A stretch of 64,000 nt of DNA, from positions 29,857,469 through 29,921,468 of the forward strand of contig OX465584.1 in the NCBI GenBank assembly GCA_950022655.1, read 5' to 3'. The notes under the pieces are model-generated. The model saw nothing but the letters and a program-made list of their open reading frames with translations. It was not told the origin of the DNA and ran no database searches. The DNA is from Alentia gelatinosa (Eukaryota > Annelida > Polychaeta > Phyllodocida > Polynoidae). Below are positions 1 through 14,100 of the stretch, piece by piece. Positions within the stretch are counted from its first letter, which is position 1. Every line of letters starts with the position of its first letter. The position numbers and the translations under genes are program-made.

Positions 1-1180
1 TACTGTCCCTCACCATACTGCCCCTCCACCATACTGCCCCTTAACGACTGCTCCTTAACCGCACTGCAACTCACCTGTACTGCCCCTCACCTATACTGCA
101 CCTCACCAATCGTGTCTCTTAACCATACTTTCCCTAAACCATACTGCTCCTCAACCATTCCGCCCCTCACCAATACATTCACTCAGCCACCATATTGCCC
201 CCCAACCATACTGCCTCTAAACCATAGTGCCCTTAACCCTTTTCCTGCAGCACCCAATTCCTCTGATCACCATTGTACAGCAGGCAATGCCTGCATAAGC
301 GACCCTGCTACAGCAGGCACCTTTTTTTGAAAATAGCAATGTCACAAGATGTGTCATGTGATTTGAGTAATTTACCTTGGTAGCTGATGATATTTTGTTA
401 TACCAAATCTAAGGTCAATATGCTGTTTTTACTATGTCAAAATTTCTTTCAATTCAAACAATTATTTTTTTATTTATTGGAGGCATCATGCTGCGGTAGC
501 CAGGGGAATGCCTGGAGGCATCATGCTGCTGTAGCCAAGGGAATGCCTGGAGGCATTATGCTGCTGTTAAAGGGTTAAACGTTACCATACCTCAGTTAAC
601 GCCTTGGGCAGTATTGCACGACCTGACCATTGTGCAATAAACATTAACACTACTAACTCTCATTCAGTTTCTACTAAATCCTCTACAATACTGCCTCTAA
701 ACTGTATCATACTGTCCCTTGAGCAATAATGCCTTTCAACCATACTGCCCTTAATCAATACTGTCCTTAAACCATACTGCCCCTTTACCCTTGTGCCCCA
801 AACAACACTGCCCCTCATACGGGTACTATGGTCAGGGACAGTGTGGTTTAGGGGCAGTATGGTTGAGGGGCAGTTTGGTGGAAGGGTACTATGGTGAGGG
901 GCAGTAAGTTTTAAGAGCAGTATATGGTCAATGGCCAGTATGGTTAAGGGCCAGTATTGTTGAGGGACAGTATCATTTAGGGACAGTATGCTGAGGGGCA
1001 GTATCTTTCAGGGGCAGTATGGTGAAGAGGCAGTACCATGGAGGGGCAATAAGATTCAGGAGCATTTTTGGTGAGGGACAGTATGATTAAGGGACAGTAT
1101 GGTGAGGAGCAGCATATTCGAGGGGTGGTGTGAGTGAGAGGCAGTATGGTGAGGAGCAGTATGGTTGAACGATGTTTTTA
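1..1180. repeat. Degenerate 16-bp repeat with a central inversion
   Basis: About 230 bp on the left edge and 690-820 are made of variants of ACCATACTGCCCCTCA. From about 830 to 1170 the same word recurs as its reverse complement (GTATGGTGAGGGGCAG). The two orientations meet near 825. Between the blocks (about 240-690) is a separate short repeat, GAATGCCTGGAGGCATCATG, present two to three times at 487-560. No coding content is visible. Confidence 0.75.
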
Positions 1181-1200
1181 TTATCGTAAAACTGGATGAG

Positions 1201-1488
1201 GTTTAATCTTGGCCACTGTATTCCACGACTGGTTTTTGGCAAAGTGACTTCATGAGGCGAAGCCGAGTGAAGTCCGGAGCCAAAACTTCAGGAGTGGAAT
1301 GCGGTGGCCAAGATTAAAACGAATCAAGTTTTGATTGTATCCTACCCTATCTCCTCGATTTTGGAATATTACGTGATAACAATGCTGTATGCCACTAGTG
1401 GCATATAAAACTCCGTATGCCAGTCAGCGTGGCATACGAAAACCCAATGTTAAGCCTATGGGATTTTATATTAGGGGTAGGATAAATA
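1201..1488. mobile_element. Bipartite foldback element, copy 1
   Basis: A hairpin at 1201-1320 has arms starting GTTTAATCTTGGCCACTG and ending CAGTGGCCAAGATTAAAC-like, with GGCGAAGCCG at the loop. Next to it, 1338-1488 is bounded by TATCCTACCC and GGGGTAGGATAAA and contains CAATGTTAAGCCTATGG. There is no ORF. Confidence 0.6.
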
Positions 1489-2041
1489 CCTATGACCGTA
1501 TAACCCACACATACTGCCCGCTGCTACCCATGACGTATGTATAGCCAATATATCCACGAGGTATCGTCAAATTTGCTTTTAATAATTTATCGTGGGGGAA
1601 TGACCTCGTGTCCTGACACCTCCTGAGGTATCCGGGGAGAATCAAAATAACATGCTTGATCTATCTATTTAAACCTATGATTACATCTTTGTTATAGACT
1701 ATTAAAGGTGTCCCCAGACCGTCTTGGGGGTGCATATTGTCCTGAGATACGATCCCGGTCACTCAAGGGAGACTATGACTGAAGATCTCACTCTCCATAG
1801 ACGATAGGGTTTATCAAACGCGTTTGACGAACTCTCCCCGAAATGATCATCAACGAGGCGCTGTCCTTACAATCTAGTCATAGTTCTCAGGGAATCCGTT
1901 CGGAAAATATACAGGAGGACTTTCAGTATCACATACCTACACTATTGATGGGTGAGATGGAGTTATTGTCAAGCCGGCAGCCAAAGTGAATATTCAATGT
2001 TAACTGTCAGGGAATAAGGTTAACTATAGATAAATACTTAC
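1489..2041. other. No gene recognised
   Basis: Mixed-composition sequence left of the last visible exon. I see no cysteine-module exon, no ORF of note and no clear repeat. It is presumably intron of the cysteine-rich gene. Confidence 0.5.
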
Positions 2042-2146
2042 ATTTACAGAACCACCTGTCAGTACCCTTTGCCCAATATGTCCCCGGGTAAAGACACTGA
2101 GAACATGAGTCTTTGGATGTACATTCGCTGCATCCAGATTCACATT
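2042..2146 (-). CDS. Cysteine-rich gene exon 38: last visible six-Cys module
   Basis: Spacing is C-x3-C-x2-C-x5-C-x2-C-x15-C (start ECESGCSEC). It is 105 bp, phase 1-1, with acceptor TTTACAG and donor GTAAGT. It has no ATG and was found from its splice sites and cysteine pattern. The donor leads to exons outside the window, since no further module is visible in 1-2041. Confidence 0.8.
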
Positions 2147-5100
2147 CTGTAAAATAAATTGATGGCGTTGTTTTTGGTCAATTCATTGGGCCATGAGGCG
2201 TGAAAACATTGATGAACAGCCCTTCCTTTTTAATTCAATCATATCTGTCAGTCAAAATCATAGATGTAAAACGGATGTCTAATAAACTATCAATTTATTC
2301 TCCAAGGTGAAAACCTAATTTTGCTAGGATTTATTCTCACCGAAATGGCAAAAAATAGTAGCTTTAAATATGACCTCTCTAAACCTCTGAAGACAATGTG
2401 TTCTTCATGATATAAAGATCTGTTGGATGTAGAAGATATTTGTGCCTTTTTTCATAGCAAATGTTGGGCTCACACTAAAGCAGAATAGATATATGAGACA
2501 AAAATTTAGGACATCAGCGTGATTCGTGGTCATTTGAGACATATGCTACCATTGCTACTACTCCTCCTCTCATATTGCTACTTTACGTAAGACAAGCTGT
2601 GTGGTATGATATGTAAAATGACATGTAATATGATGACTAACCTTGACAGGCGGTCTGGTCCCAGAAGTAACGTTTTTGGCATTGTTTACAATCAGTCGCT
2701 GATGTACATTCCAGGCAATTCGCAGGACAAGCTACAGATAACCAAACATTTAATTTACCTAAATACCAATTCTCCAATATTAAAACAGCAGTTGACTTTA
2801 TCAATGCGGTATCTGTATGGAAAAAGTATTTTTGTGTCAATTAAATTGTATTGTCTTTGTCCATGTTGTGTTGTTTTCACAAACGTGATGCGCAATCACT
2901 TTTGCTTCGAATTTAAGCGTAGAGTGTGACTGCTTTGTAACTTTTTCAATCATTATCATGTCTCTACTTGCAAGCTATCCCGGCCAATAAACCGCATGGT
3001 GATTTTTCAAAGACAAAAACTTTAACGATCCTTTAACCTTTGGGAAAGATATGATAAATAACAAGGAAATTTGAGAAATATAGGTAAATGGAAACTCACC
3101 TTTACATTCTGAGGTCGTTTTGTCCAGGTAGAAACTAGAAGCACATCCCTTACAGCTTGTTTGGTCCGTGGAGCAGTCAATGCAGTGTTGTGTAGCGCAA
3201 GCTGTGAGAATGACAATAATAAAGTAAATTATTTTCTATTTTCAGCCGTTTTTTTCAACATGAAAGACGTTCAATGGTGGTTTTTAATTGAGAATTACGT
3301 ATTCATACAATCCATGTACTCACATCTGCATACCTCCATGAAGCAATCTCCTCGGCATGTCAAGCAGTTAATTGTGTCGTCCGCAAGTTTCTCACATGTT
3401 GCACATTTCCCACTGTTTGATGGGAAAGCTGTGAGGCAAAAGAAAAGACCGCTTAAAAGTAAATACACCCATCTAATATTAAAACGGATTACAGATTCTC
3501 AATTGATACGGCGATTACGGTCTTCCGTTACAAATAACATGAAGAAAATAGATTAAAACATTTTCTGTATTAGTTATTTTTATGAGGAGCGCTCTTTTGA
3601 TCAGGTGATGAACTATAAACAAGGAACTTGTATAGCTATTCTGTCGTAGATGGATACGCGAGAATATTGCATATAATCTACTGGTAACGCGCACGATCTA
3701 TAATATGACGGTGGTAATGTGGTAGGAATGTGACTTGAAATTAAAGCTGATACCCAGCAATTAATCCTTGAGAATGTTAGAAAAAAATATAAGACGCGCC
3801 CCTCACACAGTGATAGCAGACATGTGTACTTGTCATACATCACAAGTGACGGTCCTCACGCCGTCACCGTGGTCATTGAGGGGGGGAGGTATACCCAACT
3901 GGCTGAATGGCTTGAGGGCCATTTTGTGGGAAGCTAGGGCACTGCACAGCACAGGTGGGGCATGGATAAATCACCCTATAACATGGATTCACAGTGAGTG
4001 CAGGTATTATGTAATGTATGAGGAATAGGTTTACACCGAACACGCAGATACATAGATATACAGAGATACAGAACTATGTATATATACTCAGACAGAAGAG
4101 AAATAAAAACAGGCTCACACACACACTGACATGTACACTCTTAGATGCATACAGATACATACACTGACAGAATAACATATAGAGACAGACAAAGACAGTT
4201 TACAAATACAAATACAGATACATAGATACACACATAATACACATACCTCCCCCCCCCCCCCCCCCCCATCAAACACAAATCATGTTTACAAATAACATAA
4301 ACAGTACCATACAACCTTGACCCACATGTCATGGCTCACTGCCCTGCCACCTTTCTCTCACCTGGCCTTGTAAATTCGTTACAAAATGTACAAAATACAG
4401 TGAGATTATCCTGTGTAAATGCAGATACACAGGTTCACAGATATGTACATAGATATTGAGCATATATTGTATAAGTAACCATGTTGTCTTGCTGTGGTCA
4501 GTGTACTGCTGGTATAGCTTGTCATGGTCGGTAATCCCACCTGTGTCTGCACTCTCCTACCTGCCATGCATGAGTGGATCACAAGCCAGAGGCTCTAGCC
4601 TTTTATTACCCACCTAATACAAAGTGCCCATAGAAAACACATAGGGAGTTTGTATGGACATACCCGGCGCATACGGATATGTTGTATGCTCTGGGTGGCG
4701 CATACGGAAAAATAGTGCGTACGGAAAAATAGTGCATAACTAAAATGAGCTGATATCGACATGCCACTTGCCAAGAAAAGGTGGATAATAAATACAATAT
4801 AGACTGGTTTCAGATAAAAGCGGCTGTATGCTCCTCGGAGTTGACTCCGCGCAATATCCTCGCATACGCTCGGATATTACTACGCGTCAACTCCTCGGAG
4901 CATACAGCCGCTTGTATCTGAAACCAGTCAATATTGTGTATATATCCCCTTGCTCAGGCCACTGCCGATGTCTCGACTTTGAGACAATGCAGCCTGGTCT
5001 GTAGCATTACACGTCGCTCTCATACACGACACAAGGTCGCGAAGGTCGCCAGTGTTGCAAAGGCCATTTGGGCGGCAAGTACACAGAGCCCCACACTGAT

Positions 5101-8100
5101 TCCAGCTGAGATCTGTACCTGTTTGCCCCGCTCTGCGCATGCTCATGGGTATTGTAGGTGGGGCTTACTTTTTTGAATTCATTAACATATGTAAAATATT
5201 TATCTCACCCCTGGTACAAGTTTAGCCATAGGAATAGCATTAGAAACAAATACTCAACGATCACCCCCTTAAAGTGACAATACTACAATAAATTTTAGAT
5301 GACGGCATATGAATTTGCTAAGTCTATTCTGATTATTTTGAAATTGTGATGATATTTAATGTCATAGAAAGAGGTGAGCTAAATCCAGAACCGCGCTCGA
5401 ATCATAAAATATACAATACTCCACTTGTTTGGTTGTGCCATAATTGAAAATAAATAAATGAAAAAAAAAGAATAATCGTAACTCGGCTTCGCCTCGATAA
5501 CGATTGCGGCCCTTCCAGACTTGTGGAGTTTTGTCTATTTCTACGATTCTCGGTTGATTTGTATATAAATGATTTACCTATTTCAAATGAATGGAATACA
5601 TTTACGTGGGGCGTTATCAAAATAGGTAATTGATGGTCGTTGAGGTCGTTCGGCTACAACCATCATTACGGGTTTGGTAACTACGTTTCGTTAGCAGCAG
5701 AATTCACTTACCGTGACATTTCTTGGTGAAGGCGTCCAAACAGTAGTTATTTTTGCACACGGAACATGTCGAGCCGTCTGAACACTGCAGACATCCATCT
5801 ATGCAGGCTACGTAACACATGTACACGGTATTATACATGGTTGGGTGGTAAAACATCGAGGACGCTGCTTGCAGAATTTCTAACAGAAATATGGGGCCCG
5901 CTCAAATAGTTTACCCGAGGATGGATTGGATCCGTACAGATAGGCTTATCATTGTTTTGATTGGTTTATTCTAGGTAGCATTGCAATGATCCGAAATTAA
6001 TATTTTTGAAGCTCCTGGGGATACGGATATATGCTCACTGAAAAAAATGTATCGTAACCATTGAAAGTTGTTACATACAGTACTTACAGAATGGTTCTTA
6101 GACCGTACATCAAAATATTGTATAACGAAGTGCACATGCTCAATTTTCTATTAAAATCCAATGAAAGTACTTACTTGAACATGTAGTTTTATCGAGGAGG
6201 TAGTATCCATCGTTACATTTGGTGCAAGCCTTGAAGTTCTCACATGTCGCACAGTGACCATTGCACGCTGCAGAGTCATGTAAAAATATATGAATAGGTA
6301 AACTAGCCTAATTCTCAAAAGAATTACTGCAAAAGGTTATTTCTTTCGGAAATAATTCAAAGATAGACTAGAAACAAACTACTTTTACATCTCTGAGATG
6401 GCCAGATTATGAAGAAACTGAACCCGTAGTGATGGCTGATCGAGCTCTTTCATCCTGTTACTCTATGGTCTGACGCCGCAGACGACGGGCTACAAGGTAT
6501 TGGGCAAAAGACCAAGAATGACCATCTTTACCTGTAGGGAATCAGTAAATACGTTTTCTTATAAATGCAGATATACCTGCAAATCACGAGGGGGGGGGGG
6601 GAGGGGGAAATGCCATTTTCTGCAGTCTGACAGTTGACCTGAATGGTACAAGTCTATACGTCATGTTCAGCAGAGGGAAGCATTTGAAAAATGTGTTGAT
6701 AAAAGGTATGTGTTTAGGGCCCAACCATACGAGCCATACGACGCACTCTACGACGCACGATTGGTGACCAGGGAGCTGTTTCAAAACGTGGGTTAAGTCT
6801 ATGGTTTTGAAACAGCTCCCTGGGGTGTGATTGATACCTCTCCCCCCCCCCCCCCGAGGACTAAACTCTGCACCATGCACCCCCATATACGGTTCCCACT
6901 GGTCTTTCACCTTTATATATTTACCCTTACATATGTTATTAATGATCAATATTAATAACTTCTTATTGATAGTTATCATTAATAAGGACAAACTTCTTTG
7001 ACCAAAACGAGTTGCTTTCTGTATTTATCTCACCCCTGTACACACTAAAAGAATGGACGACACACAGGATATAGACCATGGAAAGAAATTCCAAGGCATA
7101 TACATATAAACATGCCTTTTAACATTGGATACATGCATTTGCCCGTATATATAAATGAACTATTCACATTTTTAACGCAGTATATTTTCCTTGATATTTT
7201 CAAATTAAGCATGCATCTTTTTCCACTTTTGGACGCAACCTCATATAATGGGAGGGCCACTTGGAGGGCTGCCAGTCCACCTTCTAGCCCATCTCAGCCC
7301 CTCCCAGCCATTCACTATTTTTATCAGGGATTTGGTCGCGAAAGAAATAATTGTCTATTCTTAGTTGTGATCTGTGAAGTATAAGTATATGTCTCCATAT
7401 AAATTTTCTTTCTCACCATAGAAACATAATAATTGAGAAAAAAACATTGATATAATTAATGTGGCAAAACTCATATAAAAATTGTCTTTGAGTGATGATT
7501 TTGAAACCGTATTTGTTAGGAGAAATGGAGCAAATAATCCCTCTAACGAAATGCACAAGAATAGAATTTTTGATATCCTATAGATTTTGTATAGCTGTGC
7601 ACAGATTTGACTAGAGATTTACAACCCACCTCCTGCCGGGGAGACCAATGCTGGACCAGATTTTGGCACCGACTTTTCCAAACTCCTAGTGGCGTGGAAA
7701 CACCCCATTGCGATATTTCCGATGTAAATTCTCAAACAAATCTCAAGGAGAAAAAGTCTCTAAATCTGCGAAGCCCTTACAGAAAAAAGTTCCTTTGTGG
7801 TATAGAGCAGAAAAAGTTGTTCCTATTGATATACCCTTTCATATATGGGTTTAGTCTATACAAAAAGAAATGGATGATAAATACAACAAACGAATGTTTT
7901 GTGGACAGGCGTCTCTGTAAACCACCCGAGATTGAACATCGTAACACAATCGCTAAAACTATCGTATATCATTACGCTTCAACCTATTGTGGTTTACAGC
8001 CTCCTGCCCACAAAACCATCGATTATGGTCTCTACACCAAAGACTGGTCTTACTTTCACAGGTCACGCCGTCAAAGTAACGTTTTACCGATGTCGAATCA

Positions 8101-11100
8101 CAGACGTCACACTTGTCGGGCGAGGAGCATGACTGACATTGTGACACACTGCAAGCTGCAAGGTAAAAACAAATCATCATTCCTCCCGATTTGGCTCTAT
8201 CTTGTAATCAATACAACCTGATAACAATAATATCTCATACGTAATAACTAAAAAGTAAGATATCCATGTGAAATCCTGCTCTAGGGGTTAAAATACATTA
8301 TGTAGAGTGCCTATTATGAATCTACGAATGTATTTGCAACGATTCTAGTTTTAAGAATTTGTGTGACAAATTGTAGAATCAAGAAAGGCTGCAAGAAAAA
8401 TTAAGTAGGATACCTATTGATGTTTGAGTCTTAATGCGCAAAATTCATGTAATAACCTCATATGCCATGTCCTGTATTCTAAATAGCTTTGGTTACGTGA
8501 TTACGATTAATCTGACCCTCTAACCGTACCTTTGCATTCGGAACTGTACCATACTGTGGGGGAGAAGCACACCTTACAGGCTTCCTGAGTGGCGGTGGCC
8601 ATTGAGATCACGGAACTGCACGCTGTAAAATAAAGAAAAACCGACAGTAAATCACTGTTAGGTTCATTTTTAACTTCCCAAAAGTATCTGTCTATGTATC
8701 TGTATGTGTGTATGTGTATCTTTGCCTGTCTGTGCATATCTTTGTGTCAGTGTATGTATCTGTGTGTATGTGACTCTGTCATTGTGCGATTGTGTGTGTC
8801 TGTATACCTATGTCTGTCTATGTATCTGCTTCACTGTTTATATCTATGTTTAGGTGGTACATATGATATAGGATAAGTGGAAAAATTGCATCGAAACCGT
8901 AGTGCATGCATATCGATGCAGTTGGACAGGTTTCTACAATAACACTACGGATATGTACACTGATCCGCGATGGTCCACTCCCAATTAAAAAAAACCTGTA
9001 TCGATAATCGAACATATATGGATTGTAGTAGCCCATCGGTCCATATCGATATGTATCAACGGAATATTTGATTGGGAAAACATACAAATGATGACACCGC
9101 TCACTTTTTCACTGTTCCACATTTTTTTAGCAAACGCTCAAATCGAGCCTGCGCAGCCGCCTCCTGCAAACGCGCTGTTTAATATAGCACATTAATATAG
9201 CAACGACTGATGCAGTTGAACAACTTGAGGGTCTCACCCCGGGTCAGTTTAACTATCTTGGTAATGGAGTTGCTCCAGTGAAAATCTCTGCCCTTTTGGG
9301 GTTGACTCTGTAGAGTTAATGCACGGCCAACCATACATCACTGGTGGTTGGCAATTGCAGGGTCCTTGGTGTGGAGGAGACGGCAGGCCCAGCCAGAGGC
9401 TTCCCTACCACAGCTGCAGGTTTGGCTGGGGCAGGGAGAGGAGGAAGGTACTTCAACCTGACCCGGAGCTTTGGTAGTCACTGTAACACCAATCATACTC
9501 GTCGTAGGGCAAGCCCCAGACAAGATCTCTCTCCCAGAGGACCCACTAGCTGGAGCACGTGGGGCATTACTACCCACACTTGCCGCTGCGTGAGCGGTCT
9601 TTGCAGGGGAACTTCTGTACCACAGTCAAATACGGTACAATAATGACGATATTTATGATTTGAATGAATTTTGAAATTAATCTGTTTATTTCATATTTGA
9701 TATTTAATAAGTATTCATAATTATACTATTATAGTAGATTGCGACTTTATTACTGTTATATCTATGTACCATTATTATATCAAAAAAATATTTCTTTTCG
9801 CCGCACGCCACCTCCCACACCCCAACGGGAAAGCGGAGTTAAAGCGTAAAGCTAGGAAAGTTTTTTGACCACCATTATTATATCACGTATGAGTATTTCA
9901 CTGATATGTACCAGAGCATACTTTAGAGTGTTAGTCATAGTTGCCTTTGGTGTTTGCTTTCCATATACTACTCACTCTTACCGCTGGCGGAAGTTCCCCG
10001 TACTCCGGATTTGTAACATAACCACGTCACTCTGACGTCTGAGGGAAATCCCTCTAGGTTCCCTTTAGGTAAAAAGTTGAATTAACATATTCTGTTGCAG
10101 TCTCCAACCGCTGTGATTTCAAACGTGATTTGCCATGAGCCTCTTCCAAATTCTCATTAGTGAACTGACTCCTTGGCATTCAGATCCTCAGTCTCCGAGA
10201 ACAGCCTGAGCTGAACAGACGTGTGTCACTCCCACTCCCTGAGTGGTAGAGTGTGCACCTGGCTGTATGGAAAATAGATCCTGGTAGATTTTCTTTTTTT
10301 TATTCACATATAATTCACCTAGAAGGAGGTGGTCTTCCATTATAAGATTACAAATCCGGGCAAATACGCAGAGTTTCAAGACGGTTGTCCAAGTCACACA
10401 AAAAAGGGTTACATGACATGGATAATAAACAATAAGTATGGGTAGTTAACCATAAATACTAAATTTGAATTTGATGAGTGGTTAATAGTATACACAGAGT
10501 GAGTAGAAAGGGGATCCTCTTAGAGCACAGAGTGGAAGTACAATAACAGTGAGCATCTTGCTCACTGAGGATTCAGTGCTGTGTGGAGTAGAATTCAGAA
10601 CTCATATGCTCTCACAACTATAGGCTCAGTTCATCTATTAGATTTCACCTTGAGAATACAGGGGATCAATTTCTTATGCAATTCTCACTTATGATAACTG
10701 AATGGACTTGGTGATTTATATGGTGATACAATAAGGAGCTAAGATCTTGTGTCATATTAGTGACAAGTTCACAGGATTTAATTGAGTCATTATGGACATA
10801 ACCTTTCATTGGTGAGTTTTTGTACAATTTATGATTATTATATGACTTTGTTATTGTGAAGATCCATGAACAATCCAGTGAAGTTTCTCATCATTATTTG
10901 ACATTTGTTTGAAGTTTGGCAACTTGCCAACGTGGATTCAAACGTTTCATGAACAGTTCTACATTTGTCAAATGACTTAAACATTTACATGAAATATTGC
11001 TGACTTTATTAATGAACTTTATTTGACATGAGACTACTACACTGGAACGCTGCCAAGTTGCTTGATTATTTAACTATTACCCATGATGCTATGCTGAACT

Positions 11101-14100
11101 TTATGTAACCATCTGTGTGACGTTTAAAATTATAATTATTAAAGTTTGTTGAAAAGTATTCACTCTCTGACCTCATTTTTGACACAAAGACACGTAGAAT
11201 CGAATAGTAATTTTATATGATAACTGGCTTAACATCTTCCCAAACTTCCTCTTTCAAGTCAGTTTGGGGAGCGTTCACTGAACAGCTATTTGAACCCAGT
11301 ATCAGTGAAAAATCCCAGAGTGTGGGTTATGTAACTTCAAAGCCAGGGGCTTTGCGTTTACCCTCCCATGCTCTCAGTGAGTGCATGCATTTCTTCATTT
11401 TTTTATCAAATGTTTCTCATGGTCATAATATCGACAAGAAAACTATGAAATTCGGGATATAGGTATGTCAGATTATTAGTACCCTTCGCCTCAAATATTT
11501 TCTAATTTGACTGAGGTTTAGCATTTGAAAAAATAAGTTATGACAAGTATCAACTGGTCTTATGTTGTGACCATTTGGTAGGTCGTTTCACTTATGATCT
11601 CTAGCGATCCTTTGAAATCGTCACAACTGACAAACATCCAAACCTCCCAAAACGGTCGCATCTCGATCGCTGGCGGAGATCCCTAAAGATCATTACAACT
11701 GAAAAACACTTTGCTCTACAAACGGCCTCAACTAGCGATTATCACGACTGACAAACAGGGCCCAGGAAAACTGCCACTACGTTATTAACTATTCAAATAT
11801 TAGTCTCCCATCTTTGGTCAAATACAATATGTATATTCCCAACGTCTGTGGGTGCTTGTTACGGAGAAATCAATTAAAAATCGACTAGGAAAACTAGTAT
11901 ATGGGTATAGATATTATGAAATGTAAAATGATGTCTAAAATCATTCATTATTCGATGAGGCTCGGCAGTATCATTAGGAAAAAGATTAATAAGTAGGTGT
12001 GTATACTGAGGCAAAGACATTAGGAATCATCTACAGATATTTACCTTTACAAGACTTGGAGTTATCGCTACCGGTGTCCAAGTAATATCCACTTTTGCAA
12101 GCCGTACATTGTGTCAGTGAGCTGCAGCTGAAGCAGCCATCTGGACAACCTGCAAAAAAACGACACCAATCATGCAAATAATATTATCATGTACCTAATC
12201 ACTAGATCAGTGTAAATACACACTGTTTCTAGGGGTACAGTTATTTGACACAGAATGCACTGTACGCCCTGAATCTTTGTACTGGTGCATTTGGGTACTG
12301 ACAGACTGCACGCTTTGAACCTCACCTGCACGTTTTGGCTGACAGACTGCATGATTTGAAAAAATAACACAATCTGATTGGCCAAGAGACAAGAGGCACT
12401 AGTGTGGGCGGAACATTGCAAAATGGCGGGCGCCATCACTTTTCGAAACTGACAAGCCCCCTGAACATCTGAATTTTACAGGGCAGATCAACAAAATAGT
12501 GAAATCAGTCAACAACAGGCTTTTCAAACTGGGTAAAGTTTGAAAATCGGTAAGTAGGGAAGTAGCGCTAGAAATTTACACTAAGTCAATAAGGCTGATC
12601 ATGGAGTACTGCAGCTTCATTGCAGACGGTTTGCTTCAAAAGGATCTACATATCATCACACTAATGGCAACACACCTTACTTCATCTCATCTCATCCCCA
12701 GCACCTAATTTTCTTGGACTTATGAGAGTCTATGTCGTACCACGGCATTGTTAAAAGGAAGACCTGATGAAAAGCAGATGTTACCAATAAAAGTAAATTA
12801 AATAAAAAATATATAATACCAGAATAACTCGTTGCTATGTACATGTATGGCCTTTTTTTTATTGTGTTGTAAAGCTTTCAAGGAAATTAAAGGACACTTA
12901 CTGAAGCACTTCTTGTTTATGTCGTCAAAGAAATTACCCCTCACCGTGTCGGCACAGCTTTCACATTCTGCGAGATCGTCGAACAGACAGTCTACAAAGA
13001 TAAAGGCACAAACCTTATAAAAGGAGCAAAAATACTGTATCATTGCATAAAGATTAAAGAGAAACTTATTCTGGGTGAAAGAATTCCGGGCCTTGGTTCT
13101 TAGTCAAGATTATCTTAGGCTAAAACCGTCTTAAGACCAATGTGTGCTATAGACAAGATATCTTAGAGGATCTTAGAAATATCTTAGGCTGAGACAACGT
13201 AGGGGTGTTAGAGCTGGGAGGTGTTTTACAGTAGTGACGATCGTGGATAGTGACCGTTTCCGTTGCACAGTCGAATTATCTCACCTGCGCATGTATGGCA
13301 AAGCTATATTCAAATAGGTCTGAGACCATCAGTGATCGTTTCAACTCAACAGGTCTATGCAACACCTTGTCTATAAAACACCTCCCTGGACACTATTACT
13401 CACGAACATGGTTTATGTCGCGGATTGCCATAACAGTGGCTCTGATTTTCTGAGAATAAAAACGTCAGCTTTTATATGAAAACTGTAATTGTTATAAGCC
13501 GCGCGATGGCATGGAACTAATGTTTGTTTGGCTCTATGTAGAGAATACATTGTACCTAAGTCATTGAGGAGTGTATAATGGTAATCCGAATTAGCTGAAA
13601 TGGGTTTGTATTTCAGAAAAAGCATTAACAAACTTAATAAAATGAATTCCTACCCTTATATACAGATGGTACATTCCTTTTTGAAGTACTTATTCTATGG
13701 ACAATGCGCCGTGGGACCGGTCATAGGTTCATTGTGTGGTCTGACCATGTGAAAACTGGAAACTCGTTTTTTGTAATGTCCTCTTATTACAAATCAGCTA
13801 CCACACTGCCTTGCATGAAAATTGTAGTCATGACCAATAATAAAAGAATATGTTTTGGAGACTGCTATAGATGTACCACCTACCTCTGCATTCATTGTTG
13901 TCCCAGATGAGGCCATTTTCACAAGTTACGCAGTTCAGGTTTATATCACAATTCGCACATCTGTATGGGCATTCTGGAATATGAATGAATGGAGAAGTGA
14001 TACTTTTCTTAAGACATTGTGGGTCGTGCTCAATCTTATGACTGGTTTCAATGCACGCCAGAATACCTTCTACTGTTTTCTTCAAATCGATTTATTACAA

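Noticed and set aside
7607..8221. 204-residue plus-strand ORF
   Set aside because: It runs antisense across exon 32 of the cysteine-rich gene, whose splice sites and cysteine spacing are clear. The ORF has no recognisable domain.
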